DNA from: Nitrososphaeraceae archaeon
GTDB lineage: Archaea; Thermoproteota; Nitrososphaeria; Nitrososphaerales; Nitrososphaeraceae
Assembly (NCBI GenBank): GCA_031316115.1
Contig: JALDRC010000001.1
Location: 124,001 to 188,000 of the forward strand
Direction of reading: 5' to 3'
Length of the DNA: 64,000 bases
The notes under the pieces were generated by a model. It was not told the DNA's origin. It did no database searches and was given only the letters and a program-made list of their open reading frames with translations. Every line of letters begins with the position of its first letter. Position 1 is the first letter of the stretch. Made by a program: the position numbers and the translations under genes. Shown piece after piece: positions 9,514 to 18,726 of this stretch.

Positions 9514-10008
9514 ATGAATCTTAATGAATATGCATTAGATCTACTCCAAAACGAAAAAATTAAAGAATTTAATGAATTTCGCCTAAAAAATTTAATATTC
9601 AAACCTAATCTTTCAGGTCAAAATTTTTCTAATAAAGTTTTATCAAATGCATTTTTAAATGGAGCAATTTGTACTAAAGCAAATTTCAGCAAGAGTAACC
9701 TTACAAAAACAAATTTGGTACAAGCAGAGTTAAATGAGTGTTGTTTCGATTTTGGTGATTTAACCCTAGGATTATTCATGTATGCTGAAATGAAAAATTG
9801 TAAGGTAACTAACTGTTCCCTTAACCGCACTAACTTTATGTGGGCAGATCTTAGTGGTTCTGACTTTAGTGGAAGTAAATTTGAACAAACAATATTTGTA
9901 GAAGCTAACCTAAACAATGCTAAATTGGATGATTTGAAAAAAGATAAAGCTTTTACAAAGTATGCCAAACTTGCTAACACCTCATGGAATATTCAACAAC
10001 AATCCTAG
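9514..10008 (+). CDS. Pentapeptide-repeat protein
   Basis: 164 residues with A(D/N)LXX-type pentapeptides: FSNKVLSNAFLNGA, ANFSKSNLTKTNLVQAELN, TNFMWADLSGSDFSGSKF and EANLNNAKLDD. This predicts a right-handed quadrilateral beta-helix. The fold says little about function. About four coils are present, so it is short, with a helical N-terminus of about 40 residues. Monocistronic, followed by a decayed transposase. Confidence 0.88.
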   Translation: MNLNEYALDLLQNEKIKEFNEFRLKNLIFKPNLSGQNFSNKVLSNAFLNGAICTKANFSKSNLTKTNLVQAELNECCFDFGDLTLGLFMYAEMKNCKVTNCSLNRTNFMWADLSGSDFSGSKFEQTIFVEANLNNAKLDDLKKDKAFTKYAKLANTSWNIQQQS

Positions 10009-10129
10009 ATTTCATAATTTAATTTTTTTTGGCTTTACTAAAAAAGAATAATCGAATAAAGGAGTTTTTATCATAATACATGAGATAATGCAAAATTGTT
10101 TGATTTAACGACTGCGAGTGTGAACTTTT

Positions 10130-10745
10130 AGAGATTTAGCTGTGAATGTTCTATTCTAACGATGTATGTTGTTAAGATTTGTCAGAAACATAACATCCAC
10201 TATTATTCTATTGGATTCATTGTATTTGTATTTGGTTTCAGTTTAAATTATATCTCTTAGGCCTTGGGAATATTTAGAGAAGAATAGAAGTGAGGTTGCA
10301 GTCGAGAAGTGGATTCAGAGATTCGATCATATAATATTTACACGAGAAAAATGATACCGGTATTGGAGCAATCAGGAAATCAGTCCTTGTAATATATCTA
10401 TCTAAGGAGAGAAATATGTTCTAGCATAGGCATTCGTCAGGTCCTTTGTATTCAAATATGGCAAACATACAATATATACAGACTTACCTGTTTGGATTAC
10501 TAATGCTTGTAATTTTTTTGTTCTAAAACATAGATTGCATTATCCTTTGATGAAGGCGTTTTTGAAAGATTAATGCAGTACCTTAAATATAGAACAGAAT
10601 CATTTGACTATTACTTTACGTACATCAACAACCAAAATAGAAATTGTGATCTACAGTATGTATACAATTGTATAAAATTATTCATTCACAAAATAAAAGA
10701 ATCAAAAACACAATTCTATTCAAAATTGGAGGTAATATAGTCTCA
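10130..10745 (+). pseudogene. Decayed DDE transposase, copy B
   Basis: No long frame remains, but the nucleotide sequence tracks copy A at 490-1174. Shared are the leading GATTTAGCTGTGAATGTTCT, the middle GAAGTGGATTCAGAG, the downstream CATAGATTGCAT, ATTAATGCAGTA and GTATACAATTG segments, and the closing ATTCAAAATTGGAGGT. Internal deletions and stops remove most of the catalytic core. It lies between the pentapeptide gene and apt and has no visible terminal repeats. Confidence 0.7.
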
Positions 10746-10941
10746 AGTTAACATGACCTACGGACATCAAGGATATCAAATAATTGATTAAATTTAATTG
10801 ATGAAACCCGAGTATTTTCAAATCGAAGACTAGTCCTAGCAAAAATTAATTTTGAAATTTGTACTCTAAAAAGAAAAATTACAGAAAACTAAAATATTGT
10901 AGATCAAATAGAAATACTATTTATTCCAACAACGTAATGTT

Positions 10942-10949
10942 TTTTATAA
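10942..10949 (+). promoter_or_regulatory. Possible TATA box for apt-mtnP
   Basis: TTTTATAA just after a T-run, about 20-25 nt before the ATG at 10968. The spacing fits a leaderless or very short-leader transcript. No TFB-recognition element is clear. Confidence 0.35.
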
Positions 10950-10967
10950 GGTTTGCAAGGTTTTGAG

Positions 10968-11510
10968 ATGGTGGAAATTAATACGTTAGATCTGAAATCA
11001 TTGATAAGAAGCTATAAAGATTTTCCGAAAGAAGGGGTAGTTTTTAGAGATATAAATCCATTATTTAGGAATTCTCAAGCCATAACTGAAATTTCTAGGG
11101 AGTTTATAAAGGAAGATGAATCCCAAGATATAGACCTTATAGTCGGAATTGAATCAAGAGGATTTACAATCGCTTCATTATTAGCGGGTAATTTTAATAA
11201 AGGAATTGTACTAGTTAGAAAGGCAGGAAAACTTCCTGGAGAAACCTTAAAAAGAAATTATGAGATTGAATACGGAAATGCTACAATTGAAATTCAAAAA
11301 GACGCTGTAACTGCAAATCAGAAGGTACTAATTGCGGATGATTTGATAGCAACAGGAGGAACAGCATTAGCAACAGCTGAACTAATTCAGGAACTTGGTG
11401 GAGTGGTATTTGGATTCGCTTTTATCATTGATTTAATACATCTTGGAGGTTCTGATAAATTACGAAATAAAGGTTATAAAGTAAATTCATTGGTGAAATA
11501 TGATGACTAA
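10968..11510 (+). CDS. apt: Adenine phosphoribosyltransferase
   Basis: Makes AMP from adenine and PRPP in purine salvage. Typical Apt blocks: FPKEGVVFRDINPLF, VGIESRGFTIASLLAG, VRKAGKLPGET and the PRPP loop VLIADDLIATGGTALA. The frame opens at TTG 10953, but the ATG at 10968 (MVEINTLDLKSLI) gives the family-standard N-terminus and 180 residues. The stop overlaps the start of mtnP by 11 nt, so the two are translated from one message. MtnP releases adenine, which is this enzyme's substrate. Confidence 0.93.
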   Translation: MVEINTLDLKSLIRSYKDFPKEGVVFRDINPLFRNSQAITEISREFIKEDESQDIDLIVGIESRGFTIASLLAGNFNKGIVLVRKAGKLPGETLKRNYEIEYGNATIEIQKDAVTANQKVLIADDLIATGGTALATAELIQELGGVVFGFAFIIDLIHLGGSDKLRNKGYKVNSLVKYDD

Positions 11511-12312
11511 AAAAGAGGTGAAAGATATTTCAATTGGTATAATAGGAGGTACAGGCTTATATGATCCTAATATTTTTACCATAAAAGATGAAAGAAAAGT
11601 TTATACACCATATGGAGAAACTTCCGATAAAATTACAATATGTGAATTGAATGGAAGAAATATTGCTTTTATTTCGAGACATGGTAAAGGTCACAGAATA
11701 CCACCACATAAAATAAACTTTCGAGCTAATATTTGGGCACTAAAAGAATTGGGAGTAAAAAAAATTTTAGCTCCTTCTGCTGTTGGGAGTTTAAAGGCAA
11801 AATATAGACCTAGCGATATAGTAATACCTGATCAATACATCGATTTTACTAAGAATAGAGAATATACTTTTTACGATGGTGGAATAGTTTGTCATATTTC
11901 TCAGGCTAACCCTTTTTGCCCGGATTTACAAAGTTTAGTTAGTACAGAACTTGAAAAATTAAGCTTCAAATATCACAACAAAGGGACTTATACCTGTATT
12001 GAAGGACCTCGCTTTTCAACCATAGCAGAATCAACCTATTATAGAAAAGTTTTAAATGCTGATATCATAGGGATGACACTGGTTCCAGAATGTATTTTGG
12101 CTAGAGAAATGGAAATTTGTTATCTTTCAATTTCTACTATAACAGATTATGATGTTTGGTCAAAAGTTCATGTCAATTCTAGAGAGATAATAGAAACATT
12201 AAAAACAAATGTAACCAAAATTAAGAAGCTCTTAGGAAATATTATTCCAAAAATTTCTGATAAGCAGAATAAATGTGAGTGTGGTTCTGCTCTACGAGAT
12301 GCTTTGATTTAA
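11500..12312 (+). CDS. mtnP: S-methyl-5'-thioadenosine phosphorylase
   Basis: Phosphorolysis of 5'-methylthioadenosine to adenine and methylthioribose-1-phosphate, the substrate of MtnA. PNP/MTAP family motifs: IGIIGGTGLYDP, ISRHGKGHRIPPHKINFRA, the active-site block YTCIEGPRFSTIAEST, and GMTLVPECILAREMEICY. GMTLVPE is closer to the MTAP pattern than to PNP (which has GMS). A C-terminal CECG tail is seen in several archaeal MTAPs. ATG at 11500, with an alternative ATG at 11503. An insertion sequence begins 6 nt after the stop. Confidence 0.92.
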   Translation: MMTKKEVKDISIGIIGGTGLYDPNIFTIKDERKVYTPYGETSDKITICELNGRNIAFISRHGKGHRIPPHKINFRANIWALKELGVKKILAPSAVGSLKAKYRPSDIVIPDQYIDFTKNREYTFYDGGIVCHISQANPFCPDLQSLVSTELEKLSFKYHNKGTYTCIEGPRFSTIAESTYYRKVLNADIIGMTLVPECILAREMEICYLSISTITDYDVWSKVHVNSREIIETLKTNVTKIKKLLGNIIPKISDKQNKCECGSALRDALI

Positions 12313-12322
12313 TATTTAGAGC

Positions 12323-12799
12323 CTATCCCAAAATTAACCTCCTGTAAATAATAAGACTATTTGCTAATTCTACAAGACCAAAGTAGTTCTCATCTTTCTT
12401 TTCATATCTTGTAAACAATTTCCTGTATCTGTTATGCCAAGAATTTGTTCTTTCTACAACCCATCTTCTAGCAGGATGTTTTCTATGCAATAATTTCTCT
12501 TCTCTTCTATGCAATAATTTCTCTTCTCTTCTATGACGTATATGTGGAAGGTATCCTCTGTCGATGATTTCTTGTTCTACCTCTTTGGAATGATATGCTT
12601 TATCAAGACATAGATTTTGTTTATGTTTGTATTTGGATGGTCGTTTAATAACAATATTATCAATGGTATTTGTTGCAACAATAACATCGTGAGTATTTGC
12701 AGATGTTATAAAAGTACAAAGAGGAATACCATCTTGATCTGTTAAAATATGTCTTTTACTGCCTAATTTACTCCTATCAGTTGGATTATGACCAGTCAT
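12323..12799 (-). CDS. IS5-family transposase, downstream frame (orfB)
   Basis: 158 residues with the rest of the DDE catalytic domain: NPTDRSKLGSKRHILTDQDG, LCLDKAYHS (second Asp) and RRWVVERTNSWHNRYRKL (Glu in the VERT motif). An 8-residue in-frame duplication (REEKLLHR twice) results from a 24-bp tandem repeat at 12482-12529. It sits between the second Asp and the catalytic Glu and may impair activity. It ends 4 nt inside the left inverted repeat. Confidence 0.88.
   Translation of the reverse strand: MTGHNPTDRSKLGSKRHILTDQDGIPLCTFITSANTHDVIVATNTIDNIVIKRPSKYKHKQNLCLDKAYHSKEVEQEIIDRGYLPHIRHRREEKLLHRREEKLLHRKHPARRWVVERTNSWHNRYRKLFTRYEKKDENYFGLVELANSLIIYRRLILG
12482..12535. repeat. 24-bp tandem duplication inside the transposase gene
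   Basis: Two identical 24-bp units (12482-12505 and 12506-12529, each beginning TCTATGCAATAATTTCTCTT) followed by 6 bases of a third. The frame is kept, adding eight residues to orfB. Confidence 0.92.
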
Positions 12800-13161
12800 C
12801 GCCCCTCTAAAGGTGATTTTATAGAGATGCTATCAATGGATTGCCAGTTCCATTTGATTCCTATCTTTTTATCATATAATTTTAGTAATCTGGTCCAAAT
12901 TAGATCGAATATACCTAATCGCATCCATTCTTGAAATCTTCTATGGCATGTTGAACCTGAACCATATTCTTTGGGTAACATTTTCCATTGACATCCAGTT
13001 CTCAATACAAATACTATGCCATCAAGTACTTTTCTGTATGGAACAATTGGTCTTCCTATTGTATTCTCTGGTTTCTCATCTGGTAGAATATTTTTAATTT
13101 CACTCCATAAATCATCTGGAATATGTGTAATAGTTCTAACATATTTTTTACTCTTAAACAT
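12796..13161 (-). CDS. IS5-family transposase, upstream frame (orfA)
   Basis: 121 residues: N-terminal DUF4096-type region with IPDDLWSEIKNILP, VPYRKVLDGIVFVLRTGCQW and STCHRRFQEWMRLGIF, ending WQSIDSISIKSPLEGR. It carries the first catalytic Asp (QSIDS). It stops in TGA that overlaps the ATG of the second frame (ATGA). A complete transposase needs a -1 shift within the GGGGCGA stretch just before the stop, giving SPLEGAMTGHNPTD, which matches the usual continuous family sequence. Confidence 0.88.
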   Translation of the reverse strand: MFKSKKYVRTITHIPDDLWSEIKNILPDEKPENTIGRPIVPYRKVLDGIVFVLRTGCQWKMLPKEYGSGSTCHRRFQEWMRLGIFDLIWTRLLKLYDKKIGIKWNWQSIDSISIKSPLEGR

Positions 13162-13471
13162 TAGTGGATATGATAGGAAACTGACGAGCTATATTCCTAT
13201 CTATTTTTGGGATGGGCTCTTAGTTCTTTTCCTCATGAAAATATTGATTGTCAAATTCAATTTAGACATAATATTGTTTGAACCTAGCTGACTATGGTTA
13301 TATTCTCATTTGAAAAATATATTTACTTTTTCTAAAACTAAATAAAATATTTTTTAAATTTTATATAAGTAAAAAATCATATATCTAATTAAAAAGGTCA
13401 AGAAGAAATTTCCCTCCCTACAATAGAAATCAAAATTCACCCTTGAGTATTAAAATAAATATTTGACAACA

Positions 13472-13771
13472 TTACTCTGGTTTAAGCATTTTTTCTGGAA
13501 GGTTTACATCACCTTCAATTAACTTTCTTTGTACGGCTAGCTGAAGATTCTCCGGATCGATGTTCATTTTTTTGATTTTTGCAATGGCTACATTTGATAA
13601 TTTTATACTAACATTATGTCCTCCGATTCTTCCAAAAGCAATAGAAGTAAATTTTATGCTTTCATCATTTATTACAAAATATCCTTGAATTTTGCTTGCG
13701 ACGCTTCCTCCAGAAGATTTAGTTATAAATACTTCCAATTCTAAATCTTCTTTTTTTCTAAAGTAACTCAT
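13472..13771 (-). CDS. Uncharacterised 99-residue protein
   Basis: Not recognised. The sequence suggests a small beta-rich fold (LELEVFITKSSGGSVAS, VSIKLSNVAIAKIKKM). Its ATG overlaps the TGA of the upstream gene by 4 nt (13768-13771), showing translational coupling. It is the last gene of a short minus-strand unit with the 140-residue gene and the winged-helix gene. Confidence 0.65.
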   Translation of the reverse strand: MSYFRKKEDLELEVFITKSSGGSVASKIQGYFVINDESIKFTSIAFGRIGGHNVSIKLSNVAIAKIKKMNIDPENLQLAVQRKLIEGDVNLPEKMLKPE

Positions 13772-14190
13772 GGAATTCTTAACTCTTTAGAAATTTCTAC
13801 CGTTTTATTAATATATTTTTCAACTAAAAAACTCCACCAGATATTGTCAGAAATTTTATAATCATGTACTATTGTTTCGACTATACTTTCATCATCAGTA
13901 TCATAAAAAGATACTTTGCCTTCTTTAATAATTTTAATTAGTTTCCATCTATCTTTTCCCGCTCTATTTTTATTTATGGCAATACACCATTTTTCATTTG
14001 TATTTTTTTTTGGCATTCCTATATAATCGACAATATCTAAAATCCCTAATCTTTTTTCTTCACAAAATAGTTCCTTCGTGATAACACTTCTCCAAACATC
14101 AACAGCCCCTATTGTTCTACCATTTTCATTTATGTTAATAACACCAAAGTAAACAATCTTATCTTTATCCATTGAATTTTGTATAGTCAT
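13768..14190 (-). CDS. Uncharacterised 140-residue protein
   Basis: Not recognised. Tryptophan- and lysine-rich (GAVDVWRSVITKE, NEKWCIAINKNRAGKDRWKL, ISDNIWWSFLVEKYI), probably a cytoplasmic alpha/beta protein. It overlaps the following 99-residue gene by 4 nt and starts 27 nt after the winged-helix gene, so the three look like an operon. Confidence 0.65.
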   Translation of the reverse strand: MTIQNSMDKDKIVYFGVININENGRTIGAVDVWRSVITKELFCEEKRLGILDIVDYIGMPKKNTNEKWCIAINKNRAGKDRWKLIKIIKEGKVSFYDTDDESIVETIVHDYKISDNIWWSFLVEKYINKTVEISKELRIP

Positions 14191-14217
14191 ATGATGAACA
14201 GATAATAATAGAATTCG

Positions 14218-14577
14218 TTATTTAGTTCTTACAGTATCATAATGTCTCTCTAAAATCAATCCTAAATTATCTATAATCTGATTTCTTTTTAGTTCTATTT
14301 TTTTTTCATAGCAGAGTCTCTTGTATCTATTGATGACTACAAATCTTGGATGGAATGATTCATAGAGCTTATCCGAGTACTCTAACAAAATACCTTTGTT
14401 AATTAATGATAAGATTATCTTTTTACTATAATCGAGAGGATAACTAAAATTAGATGATATCTCTTTTAGAGTTTTTTTTCCTTCAAATATTATCAACAGA
14501 AAAATCGCGGTTTCCTGGTCTGTTAATTCAAGATTTACTTTTATCGATTGAAGGAGTTTTTCCTTATTGTCCGTCAT
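14218..14577 (-). CDS. Winged-helix (TrmB/MarR-like) transcription regulator
   Basis: 119 residues. Residues about 15-75 read as a winged helix-turn-helix: LTDQETAIFLLIIFEGKKT, LKEISSNFSYPLDYSKKII (recognition region) and LINKGILLEYSD. The C-terminal part is a charged helix, and no effector domain is visible. Its position at the head of the small operon suggests local regulation, but nothing in the sequence shows a target. Confidence 0.7.
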   Translation of the reverse strand: MTDNKEKLLQSIKVNLELTDQETAIFLLIIFEGKKTLKEISSNFSYPLDYSKKIILSLINKGILLEYSDKLYESFHPRFVVINRYKRLCYEKKIELKRNQIIDNLGLILERHYDTVRTK

Positions 14578-14632
14578 TAATTTTACAAATTATTAGCAAA
14601 ATATTAATTTTAATCTAAGGTTCGAATTATTT

Positions 14633-15070
14633 TCAAAAAAAGATATTTTGATTTATAAAGTCGAATGCTTGACGTAAAATAGTTCTTGAGTTTTCATATG
14701 TAATAATTTCTAACGCTGAAGAATAACTTTCCCATTTATAACCAATATGTTCTTTTGATAAAATAACATCCCATTTAGATGTCTTTGCTAAGAAATATAT
14801 TACTTCTTTTGAAACTAAAGACTTTTTTCTTTTATAATTATAGAAAACCTCTTTTCTAAAATCATCATATATATCGATATCGACAATTCCAGTCTCTTCT
14901 CTTATTTCTCTTACGATGGTTTCTTGGTCTGTCTCATCTTTTTCCTTATTTCCTTTAGGGAAATCCCAATGTCCTGAATTATAATGCAATAATAAAAAAT
15001 AAGGTGTTTTATACTTGAAACTAAATAAAACTGCCCCTATGGATAATTCATGAATAATTGATTTATTCAA
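14633..15070 (-). CDS. Nudix hydrolase (Ap4A hydrolase-like)
   Basis: 145 residues. The Nudix box runs from GNKEKDETDQETIVREIREE into TGI, matching GX5EX7REUXEEXGU. The preceding SGHWDFPKG is typical of the diadenosine tetraphosphate hydrolase group. It likely cleaves dinucleoside polyphosphates or similar NDP-X compounds with Mg2+. A small ORF lies 24 nt upstream on the same strand. Confidence 0.85.
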   Translation of the reverse strand: MNKSIIHELSIGAVLFSFKYKTPYFLLLHYNSGHWDFPKGNKEKDETDQETIVREIREETGIVDIDIYDDFRKEVFYNYKRKKSLVSKEVIYFLAKTSKWDVILSKEHIGYKWESYSSALEIITYENSRTILRQAFDFINQNIFF

Positions 15071-15094
15071 TTGAGTTGATGAACCTTACCGCCA

Positions 15095-15244
15095 CTAACT
15101 AGAATTTGAGGAAATATCCAACGAGTTAATATCTTCACTATTTGGGGGCATATAGTCATGTGTATCAATCCATTCATCCAAACTCATAAAATAAGAACAA
15201 AACCACTTTTTATTATGCGAATCATAAGAACCGTGTTCATACAT
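15095..15244 (-). CDS. Small acidic protein, 49 residues
   Basis: A complete frame from ATG 15244 to TAG 15095 beginning MYEHGSYDSHNKKWFCSYFM and followed by a D/E/S-rich tail. It fills the space between uppS and the Nudix gene on the same strand, with 35 nt and 24 nt gaps, which is why I keep it. No family recognised. Confidence 0.5.
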   Translation of the reverse strand: MYEHGSYDSHNKKWFCSYFMSLDEWIDTHDYMPPNSEDINSLDISSNSS

Positions 15245-15279
15245 TTATGGTATAATTTTCTCATGTTTTATTTTAACTT

Positions 15280-16089
15280 TCATTTTCCGAATCTTCTCAC
15301 ACGATTTTGATATGTTCTTATTGCTTTCATAAAATCAATCTTTTTGAATTCAGGCCAAAAAATATCCATGAAAATTAATTCACTGTAGGCCGCCTGCCAC
15401 AATAGAAATCCGCTTAATCTTTTTTCGCCTGAAGTTCTTAATATTAAATCAGGACAAGGTTGTGGCAAATGGGAAGTATAGAGAAATGATTCGATAATTT
15501 TTTCATTGATATCATCTACTTTTAATCTACCTGATAATACCATAAAACTTATTTTTTTGATAGCATCAAGAAGTTCTTTCTGTCCACTGTAAGCAACAGC
15601 AATGTTTAAGAACATAGAGTTATAAGAAATCGTCTCTTCTTCTAGGACTTTTAAAATTTTTTGGAGATCACGTGGTAATACATCTAAATTTCCTATAGCT
15701 TTAATCCTCATTTGTTTTTCATGAATTCTTGAATCATCTCTAAGCTTACATAGCTTACCATGTAATAATGTGTAAATATTAGTAAGCTCATTGTCTTCTC
15801 TTTCTAGATTTTCGTTTGACAGAACATAGACAGTAGTTATTTTGATATCTAGTTCATAAATCCAATTTAACAAATCTTCTGCCTTTTCCGCACCTACAAA
15901 ATGTCCTTTATCTATTCTAAAAAGGCGGTATTTTGCCCATCTCCTATTACCATCAAGGATTATCGCAATATGGTTAGGTAAAGGATCTTTAGATATCTCA
16001 GACTCTAACCATCTTTCAAAAATTTTGTGAAATCCAGTTAACTTAAAGATTAATCCAAAAATTTCCTTATAAGAAGAGATTAGTTTCAT
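15280..16089 (-). CDS. uppS: cis-Prenyl diphosphate synthase (UppS family)
   Basis: Condenses isopentenyl diphosphate units in cis to build the polyprenyl carrier lipid for glycosylation. Signatures: NHIAIILDGNRRWAKYR near residues 39-55 with the catalytic Asp, a helical core ending LNIAVAYSGQKEL, and the C-terminal PDLILRTSGEKRLSGFLLWQ with SELIFMDIFWPEF. The 269-residue length is normal. The product chain length cannot be told from sequence. It lies 57 nt downstream of the DUF373 membrane gene. Confidence 0.93.
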   Translation of the reverse strand: MKLISSYKEIFGLIFKLTGFHKIFERWLESEISKDPLPNHIAIILDGNRRWAKYRLFRIDKGHFVGAEKAEDLLNWIYELDIKITTVYVLSNENLEREDNELTNIYTLLHGKLCKLRDDSRIHEKQMRIKAIGNLDVLPRDLQKILKVLEEETISYNSMFLNIAVAYSGQKELLDAIKKISFMVLSGRLKVDDINEKIIESFLYTSHLPQPCPDLILRTSGEKRLSGFLLWQAAYSELIFMDIFWPEFKKIDFMKAIRTYQNRVRRFGK

Positions 16090-16146
16090 TTATGGTATGT
16101 CGTGCATTATCAACATAATTATTAGTTATTTATTTTATATCTTTTA

Positions 16147-17310
16147 TTAAGATTTTAGAGATTCTCCACCTTTTCGATTTTTATAATATTGATAAAGGAA
16201 TGTTGCTACTATTAATGTGATCGCTAAACCTATCAACAGTGAAGAAATTAAATTAAATGGACTAGTTCCTTCAGTTAGGACAGATGTGAATTGCAGCATT
16301 GGGTAATATAACAGAATGAGAATAACAATACGTAAAATATCAGACATAGTTTTTATGCTGCCTTTAAACCAGTTACTGATCAAGGTTCCTGCCAGAATAG
16401 TGCCAATTCCAATCCACATTAGAAGAATGGTGCCTTTCATAAAACTTCCAACAACCTCTTTATTCGTAATAATATCAAATATTTTGGAATGTTCGTTGAC
16501 TATTTCTTGAGGAATTTGTGATAATCCATTAAATACAGAGACCACAATAATTAGAATTCCAGCCACTATTGAAAATATTCTTATAAAACTGGTAGGATTT
16601 GGTTTCCCTAACGAACTTATAGATCTATCAATGTCAAATGCTCTAATTATAAATGCACAACCTAGAATTATTAACACAAATGCGATAGCTTCACGAGTTA
16701 AACCAAATATTGTGGCTATTGCACTAGATACTAAAAGAGCACCAGGTACCCCCAAGAAAAATCTTGAATATCTAGGATCGTATACTAACATTTTGATATA
16801 TCTAGCAAATACGGCATAAGAATATTCCACACTCCTACTATGTCTGATTACTACACGGTGAATTGAGATGATAGGTATTAGTGACTGAATTACTGGAATA
16901 ATTGTTTCATCATCTTCGCCATCAGATACAATTACAGAAGCGTCAGCTTTAAATGCTTCGACTATATACTGAATTTCAGAACTCAGCTTTTCATCTCCCT
17001 CTATTCCCCTATTGTATTTTCCCGCAACCAAAGCCACTTCAGCATCATAACCTCTTTTGAGCAAGTCTTCATAATTCTTAACTGCCGCGAATATAGTGTT
17101 TGCATCTGAATCTTCAGGATCCTCAATTGCTAATCTAGTTCCAGCATTTATACATGGATCTCTACCGATAACCGGGGTTTCTATCCCACCTTTTGAACCA
17201 ATATCATCATCTCTATCTATACATAAAACTAGAATTCTTTCATATTTTTTAGTTTCCTTAGCTAACAAATTTCCTCTTGTTAAACGATTGTAATTATTAT
17301 CTTTGGACAA
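16147..17310 (-). CDS. DUF373 family membrane protein
   Basis: 387 residues. Residues about 25-180 form a soluble domain of the DUF373 type (RILVLCIDRDDDIGSKGG, IEDPEDSDANTIFAAVK, DASVIVSDGEDDETIIPVIQ) rich in acidic motifs that could bind metal. The rest has about six hydrophobic segments (e.g. ALLVSSAIATIFGL, IFSIVAGILIIVVSVF, LLIGLAITLIVATFLY). It is widespread in archaea with unknown function. First gene of a probable minus-strand unit with uppS. Confidence 0.85.
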   Translation of the reverse strand: MSKDNNYNRLTRGNLLAKETKKYERILVLCIDRDDDIGSKGGIETPVIGRDPCINAGTRLAIEDPEDSDANTIFAAVKNYEDLLKRGYDAEVALVAGKYNRGIEGDEKLSSEIQYIVEAFKADASVIVSDGEDDETIIPVIQSLIPIISIHRVVIRHSRSVEYSYAVFARYIKMLVYDPRYSRFFLGVPGALLVSSAIATIFGLTREAIAFVLIILGCAFIIRAFDIDRSISSLGKPNPTSFIRIFSIVAGILIIVVSVFNGLSQIPQEIVNEHSKIFDIITNKEVVGSFMKGTILLMWIGIGTILAGTLISNWFKGSIKTMSDILRIVILILLYYPMLQFTSVLTEGTSPFNLISSLLIGLAITLIVATFLYQYYKNRKGGESLKS

Positions 17311-18726
17311 AAGAGGACCCTATGATAAATTCTTATTTCACATTAATTAATTTAACTAAGATCCAGCAGTATTGTTTTTAAAATGATTTCTATTCTAATA
17401 GACTGAAAAGGAGGTTATTAATGATTAAATTTACTCCGTTATATGAGGGCTATGGCTTCTTTAGTAATCATAACATGATGGCTTGAGAGGTTACTTGATA
17501 ATGGATATAGACTTGTAATCTCCTTACGTTCATCCTAATAAAAATCCACTGTTCTAATAATCTAATCCCTGTGAGTTCAAAATAAGGAAGAGATAACTAA
17601 AATTTTCACCGCTACTATTTTACCTTATGAATATTCTTTTTACTCTAAAGCCAATTGATCTAACAGTTCATTTGTAAAGAAATTTGCTAGAATTAGTTAG
17701 CAATTCCGCTAAATCTTTTAATTCGATATAAAACATCTTTTTCATTCTCACATTTCTGAGAGGTAAATTATCAATAAATTAAATGTAAAAAATCAAACAT
17801 AAAAAGAATCGTGGTGGAAATTTCTTTGAGATCTAGACAACTTGTTGTTTCGAAATTCATTGACTTGATATTTTCAGTATAGTTGTTCTTATTTCTTATT
17901 TGCGACATAGATCAGTACATTCAATATTATTTATTTTAATTCATCATAGTAACTAATTCTACGTGAATTTTTAGCTTCAAATGTTTTAGTATATATGTTT
18001 ATTTATGTTTTCAATTAAAAAAGTAATTTGCGAATAAATTATCTTAAAGACTAGTAACGAAATAGTCAGGAATATTTTCAGAAAATAGTATAATAATTTT
18101 TGTTACTAAATCCTAGGTTTAGGATTATCATCAATTGAGCACATAATGTTATCTCATCTAGTGGTAGATTAAAACAGGAAAAACCATTATACATCCAATA
18201 ATCACAATATTAATCCAGCCTATTGAATTTTCAATTTTCTTGAGTATTTTAAAAAATTATTTAGACAAAATCCAACAATATATTGACTTAATCTTATTTA
18301 GCAAATATTACCTATAATTTAGGTATAAATTAGTTGGTTTAATGGATGAAGATCAATTAGCTCACTTAAGATGTAACTAAATCAGAAATAAATATACTTT
18401 AGGAAGTCATTTTTAAAATTTGGATCGATTAATTTTCTGCTCATTTATTTTCTTTAACCTTTAGAAAGGTATCCACTTTTAGTCTAACTGATAAGTGAAT
18501 TTGAATAAACTTCTGAAGAATAATAATGGTTTTCAATACTTTGAATTTAAAAAAATTCTTCAAAGTCACATTTGGATTATTATTGTTGAATAGGCAGACT
18601 AGATAAGATTAGCTTTAATGATATTTATCGATATCAATTATATAAGAAATTTTTATACAAATCACTGATTTAAAGCCCATGTTATTATGTTCAATTAGAT
18701 AAATATTAATAAAAATTCTTGAATCA
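17311..18726. other. 1.4-kb gene-poor region
   Basis: Very AT-rich, with stops in all frames. The only notable item is a near-perfect Shine-Dalgarno sequence (AAAGGAGG) with a 21-codon frame at 17421-17486. No tRNA, CRISPR or long inverted repeat was found by eye. It could be decayed DNA or hold unrecognised small RNAs. Confidence 0.5.
17421..17486 (+). CDS. Possible micro-ORF (21 codons) with strong RBS
   Basis: ATG at 17421 preceded by AAAAGGAGG at about 17407-17415, an ideal ribosome-binding spacing. The peptide begins MIKFTPLYEGYGFFSNHNMM and then ends. The protein is too short to assign; it may be the head of a gene truncated by decay. Confidence 0.25.
   Translation: MIKFTPLYEGYGFFSNHNMMA

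Larger units (their letters stand above)
12319..13219 (-). mobile_element. Complete IS5-family (IS1031-like) insertion sequence, 901 bp
   Basis: The inverted ends match at 14 of 15 positions: GAGCCTATCCCAAAA at 12319-12333 and, on the minus strand from 13219, GAGCCCATCCCAAAA. The element is flanked by TTA on both sides (12316-12318 and 13220-13222), a 3-bp target duplication of the TNA type known for the IS1031 group. It carries two overlapping transposase frames on the minus strand. The left end lies 6 nt past the mtnP stop, so the upstream operon is intact. The matched ends suggest fairly recent insertion. A partial copy of the right end lies at 61713-61824. Confidence 0.9.

Noticed and set aside
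12790-12805. Two transposase frames as a mutated pseudogene
   Set aside because: An ATGA overlap with an intact -1 continuation is the common IS5 arrangement, and the element ends and target duplication are well preserved.
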